Part shown: positions 60,898 through 64,000 of the stretch, piece after piece | How positions within the stretch are numbered: the stretch's first letter is position 1 | How the letters are laid out: every line of letters begins with the position of its first letter | The notes under the pieces: model-generated | Seen by the model: only the letters and a program-made list of their open reading frames with translations | Database searches by the model: none | What the model was told of the DNA's origin: nothing | Translations under genes and position numbers: made by a program | DNA from: JAJRPT01 sp965661945 | GTDB taxonomy: Bacteria > Bacteroidota > Ignavibacteria > Kapaibacteriales > UBA2268 | Reading direction: 5' to 3' | Assembly: GCA_965661945.1 (NCBI GenBank) | Contig: CBFIFP010000001.1 | Location: 868,001-932,000, forward strand | Length of the DNA: 64,000 bases

Positions 60898-62229
60898 ATG
60901 AAAAAGAATATAACAGTAGGTTTGGATATTGGAACAAGTAAGGTTTGTGCCTTAGTTGCCTCTACAGCTGAAGATGGTGGATTAGAAATTCTAGGAATCG
61001 GAATCACTGAGAGTGAGGGTTTGAATCGTGGGGTTGTGGTTAATATTGATAAAACTGTGAAGACTATTAAAAAGGTTATTGAGCAAGCAGAACAACAATC
61101 TGGTGTGAAAATCAAGGATGTAGTTGTTGGTATAGCTGGTGACCATATAGAAGCAATTCAAACTCGCGGTATTGTAGGAATATCAAATCCGAACCAAGAA
61201 GTTCAGCAATCAGATGTTGATAGACTTTTAGCAAATGCTAGAAATCTAAAAATTCCTGCTGAAAGACAAATTATTCATGTTTTACCTCAAGAATATATAA
61301 TTGATGGGCAAGATGGAATAACTGACCCTATAGGAATGTCGGGTGTGAGAATGGAAGCTGATGTTCATATAATAACAGGTTTGAACACTGCCATTAAAAA
61401 TATTAATACATGTGTAGAAAGAGCTGGCATCAGAGTTCAACAAGTGGTTTTGGAACCATTTGCATCAAGTAGAGCTATTTTAACTGAAGAAGAAAAAGAA
61501 GTTGGAATTGCTTTGATAGATATTGGAGGGGGAACAACTGATATAGCTGTATTTGAAGATAATGTAATTAGATTTACTTCTATTTTTGGTATAGCTGGAA
61601 AGCACGTAACTGATGATGTAAGAAAATGCTTGACAATAATTGCAAATCAAGCTGAGAGAGTAAAAAGAGAATATGGTCATACTTTTGAAAAAAGTATAAT
61701 GAAAGACGAAGTATTCATGATTCCAGGAATTTCTGGAAGGCCACCGATGGAAATTACTAAAGTTGATTTGTGTAAAATAATAGAACCTAGAATGGAAGAG
61801 ATTTTTGAGTTTGCCTTAAATGAACTCAATCGCTCGGGATTTTTAGATAGATTAGGAGCTGGAATCGTTGTAACGGGTGGTACTTGTTTGTTAAATGGAA
61901 CTGAAGAATTAGCAACAAAAGTTTTTGGAATGCCTGTGAAATTAGGTATTCCTACAGGTATATCTTATTCAGGACTTGCTCCTGAGATAGAAAGTCCTGT
62001 TTATTCTACAGCAGTTGGTTTAGCACTTTTTGGATTAGATAGTGAAAATGAAAATGCTATGTATGAGATTAAATCAGAGCCAAAAGTTGAAGAGAAAACT
62101 ACAATAGAGCAAAAACCTCAAATTGTAGATAGTAAGAAAACCGTAAAGGTTGAAGATAAAAAAAGTGAATCGTCAAAAGATAAACTATCTTTTACGAAAA
62201 AAATAAAAGGATTTTTAGAACAATTATAA
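60898..62229 (+). CDS. ftsA: Cell division protein FtsA
   Basis: A 443-aa actin-like ATPase: 'VGLDIGTSKVCALVASTAED' (phosphate 1), 'GNQ'-type SHS2 region 'KDVVVGIAGDHIEAIQTRGI', 'IALIDIGGGTTDIAVFED' (phosphate 2) and 'GAGIVVTGGTCLLNG' (adenosine). After about 385 a charged linker leads to an amphipathic end (SFTKKIKGFLEQL) that anchors FtsA to the membrane. It tethers FtsZ filaments. The gap to ftsZ is 21 nt. Confidence 0.95.
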   Translation: MKKNITVGLDIGTSKVCALVASTAEDGGLEILGIGITESEGLNRGVVVNIDKTVKTIKKVIEQAEQQSGVKIKDVVVGIAGDHIEAIQTRGIVGISNPNQEVQQSDVDRLLANARNLKIPAERQIIHVLPQEYIIDGQDGITDPIGMSGVRMEADVHIITGLNTAIKNINTCVERAGIRVQQVVLEPFASSRAILTEEEKEVGIALIDIGGGTTDIAVFEDNVIRFTSIFGIAGKHVTDDVRKCLTIIANQAERVKREYGHTFEKSIMKDEVFMIPGISGRPPMEITKVDLCKIIEPRMEEIFEFALNELNRSGFLDRLGAGIVVTGGTCLLNGTEELATKVFGMPVKLGIPTGISYSGLAPEIESPVYSTAVGLALFGLDSENENAMYEIKSEPKVEEKTTIEQKPQIVDSKKTVKVEDKKSESSKDKLSFTKKIKGFLEQL

Positions 62230-62250
62230 TTTAAGTTAAGGGGAGTATTT

Positions 62251-63471
62251 ATGATTTCAATGGATACCAATTCAGAAAGTTCTTCCGGTGCTGTCATCAA
62301 AGTCATCGGCGTTGGAGGCAGTGGAGGAAATGCTATCAATAATATGATAGAAAAAGGGCTAAATGGAGTGGAGTTTATCGCAGCAAATACAGATAGACAA
62401 GCTCTCGAAAATAATTTAGCTCCTGTGAAGATACAATTAGGAAGAGAAACTACTAAAGGCTTAGGTGCTGGTGCAAATCCTGAAATAGGTAAGGCATCTT
62501 TAGAGGAAAGTAGTGAAGAGGTAAAAGAAGCGCTTAAAGGTGCTGATATGGTTTTTGTTACTTGCGGAATGGGTGGCGGAACTGGTACTGGTTCTGCTCC
62601 ATATATTGCAAAAATTGCTCTAGAACAAGATAGTCTTGTTGTTGGAATAGTTACAAAGCCGTTTAGCTTTGAAGGAAAAGTTAGAAATGGCGTTGCTGAC
62701 AAATGGATTGAAGAATTTAGGAAATATGTTGATGCGCTGATTGTTATCCAAAATCAAAGATTACTTGAAATAATTGATAAAAATACAACTTTTAGAGATG
62801 CATTTCTGAAAGTAGATGAAGTTTTATATAATGCGACAAGAGGAATTTCTGATATTATTGCAAACCCTGGCTTTATGAATGTAGATTTTGCTGATGTAAG
62901 AACTATAATGAAAGGTATGGGAGATGCGTTAATGGGAATCGGTATTGCTTCTGGTGAAAATAGAGCAAAAGAAGCTACTCATAAAGCATTGAACTCTCCC
63001 CTTCTTGATGGTACAACTATAAATGGAGCAAAAGGATTACTTGTAAATATTACGGGTGGTCAGAATATGACTATGATGGAAATTGCCGAGGCAGTTGAAA
63101 TAGTTAATAATGCTGCTGGTGAAGATGTTAATTTGATTCAAGGTATTAATTATAGTGATGAACTACAAGATGAAATTATGATTACTATAGTTGCTACTGG
63201 ATTTAATAAAAGAGAAGAAAAAGAAGAATTAATTGAAGAAAAAGAAATTGAATTAACTCTCCCAAAGATTCCTAAAGAAACAATTTCTTCCAGAGCACCG
63301 GTGGGACCAAATGATTTAAAAATTTATGATACTCCTTCAGCAATAAGAAATAAAGTCCATCTTGGCGAGCAAAATACCGCTAGAATTAACAAGTTGTTTA
63401 ATACAAAATTTGATGCCGATACTAAAGAAATACAACAAACTCCTACTTTCATCCGAAAAATGATGGATTGA
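62251..63471 (+). CDS. ftsZ: Cell division protein FtsZ
   Basis: A 406-aa tubulin-like GTPase: 'IKVIGVGGSGGNAINNMIEK', tubulin signature GMGGGTGTGSAP (about 107-118), 'GIVTKPFSFEG' and the synergy-loop region 'FADVRTIMKGMGDALMGIG'. A variable linker (about 320-395) is followed by the C-terminal peptide 'PTFIRKMMD', which binds FtsA. Ribosome-binding site is AGGGGAGTATTT. It is followed by a strong terminator. Confidence 0.96.
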   Translation: MISMDTNSESSSGAVIKVIGVGGSGGNAINNMIEKGLNGVEFIAANTDRQALENNLAPVKIQLGRETTKGLGAGANPEIGKASLEESSEEVKEALKGADMVFVTCGMGGGTGTGSAPYIAKIALEQDSLVVGIVTKPFSFEGKVRNGVADKWIEEFRKYVDALIVIQNQRLLEIIDKNTTFRDAFLKVDEVLYNATRGISDIIANPGFMNVDFADVRTIMKGMGDALMGIGIASGENRAKEATHKALNSPLLDGTTINGAKGLLVNITGGQNMTMMEIAEAVEIVNNAAGEDVNLIQGINYSDELQDEIMITIVATGFNKREEKEELIEEKEIELTLPKIPKETISSRAPVGPNDLKIYDTPSAIRNKVHLGEQNTARINKLFNTKFDADTKEIQQTPTFIRKMMD

Positions 63472-63535
63472 TGTTTAGAGTAACTTTATTATTTAAAGTA
63501 CAACAAAAAATTTAGAAATTATTAAAGTCATTATG

Positions 63536-63559
63536 CCCGCAATATTGCGGGTTTTTTTT
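63536..63559 (+). terminator. Rho-independent terminator of the ftsQAZ cluster
   Basis: CCCGC-AATATT-GCGGG followed by eight T; it lies 65 bp after the ftsZ stop. Confidence 0.93.
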
Positions 63560-63597
63560 CGTCAATACTTTTTTTATAAACTTTCAGGTAGTTTATT

Positions 63598-64000
63598 ATG
63601 AAAAACTTTGTACTAATATCTACAATAGTATTAATCTTATTAAATTTAAATTTATACTCTCAAGATGATTATTATGACGATGACGATTGGGAGCCAGAAT
63701 ATGCTTTAAATTCTGCTTCTTTATTCGGGCAATATAGTATGTTTATAGGAGATTTAGGTGCTCAATATAATGGTGGTTTAAGTGTTGGTGCGAGTTATGA
63801 ATATAGAGTTACAAGAGATATTGGAGTTGGTGGACTTTTAGAGTTTCAAAGGTGGAGTGATGTAAGAAATGCTAGTGCATCTCAAATTGGTGGTGTAGGG
63901 CAGACTCCTCAAAATGCTCCTAGAAATTATCTTGGAAATAATAAGGTGGGTTTAATTTTTAAGGGTTATATACCTACCGATGGCAGTTATGATATTTTTG
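63598..64000 (+). CDS. Outer-membrane beta-barrel-like protein, 5' part
   Basis: Open from ATG 63598 to the window end (134 codons). Signal peptide (MKNFVLISTIVLILLNLNLY), an acidic stretch (DDYYDDDDWEPEY), then alternating aromatic/glycine strands ('ALNSASLFGQYSMFIGDLGA', 'VGASYEYRVTRDIGVGGLLE', 'NNKVGLIFKGYIP') typical of small outer-membrane barrels. The C-terminus is outside the window. Confidence 0.75.
   Translation, partial: MKNFVLISTIVLILLNLNLYSQDDYYDDDDWEPEYALNSASLFGQYSMFIGDLGAQYNGGLSVGASYEYRVTRDIGVGGLLEFQRWSDVRNASASQIGGVGQTPQNAPRNYLGNNKVGLIFKGYIPTDGSYDIF

Overview
The window is very AT-rich, tightly packed and bacterial. It probably comes from the Bacteroidota/Ignavibacteria/Kapabacteria side of the FCB group. 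Four secreted proteins (2169-8099, 33422-35752, 47635-48894, 55018-57561) end in a type IX secretion (T9SS) sorting domain. TonB-dependent receptors are numerous, lipoproteins carry short 'SC' lipoboxes, a BtuB/beta-propeller cobalamin locus and HmuY/HmuR are present, and glycine dehydrogenase is the split (GcvPA) type. A finer placement is not justified from the sequence alone.

Layout. (1) 1-8.1 kb: the 5' part of a secreted beta-helix-like protein and a 1976-residue LamG/dockerin-like/T9SS surface protein. (2) 8.2-18.4 kb: an accessory island with five related cassettes, all on the minus strand. Each cassette is a lipoprotein with a Gly/Ala-rich hydrophobic, Trp-ending tail, followed by a small membrane protein and preceded by a tandem 15-bp repeat at a fixed distance from the start codon. 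Every lipoprotein gene carries a different lesion, while the small membrane proteins are open. Toxin-antitoxin genes (PIN, ParE/RelE, HicB types) are interspersed, with large duplications. (3) 18.7-25.7 kb: TolB-like lipoprotein, SLC13 transporter, an ompA-like pseudogene with three in-frame stops, RqcH/NFACT, a GlmU-type uridylyltransferase and methylmalonyl-CoA epimerase. (4) 25.8-29.8 kb: a decayed PIN-toxin gene, gltX, a lipoprotein and an NtrC-type regulator. (5) 29.8-36.0 kb: a vitamin B12 uptake operon under a cobalamin riboswitch. (6) 36.0-45.2 kb: FtsB/DivIC-like protein, GcvPA, a glutamate/dicarboxylate symporter, a TPR histidine kinase, a polyprenol-kinase-like protein, an SDR and an acyl-CoA carboxylase beta subunit. 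(7) 45.4-54.2 kb: iron/haem acquisition (FecA-like receptor, HmuY, HmuR-like receptor, another receptor divergent from a DtxR regulator). (8) 54.3-59.7 kb: cytochrome P460-like lipoprotein, Omp28-like T9SS protein, DUF423 protein, GlyA. (9) 60.1-63.5 kb: ftsQ-ftsA-ftsZ, then a partial outer-membrane protein at the edge.

The most unusual region is 8.2-18.4 kb. The shared promoter-proximal layout, broken lipoprotein genes, conserved and diverse membrane partners, and a 177-bp direct repeat flanking an 8.6-kb block look like an expanding and decaying effector/immunity-type family. The toxin/immunity role is inference: no homologue of known function was recognised. No tRNA, rRNA, CRISPR array, transposase or integrase was recognised.
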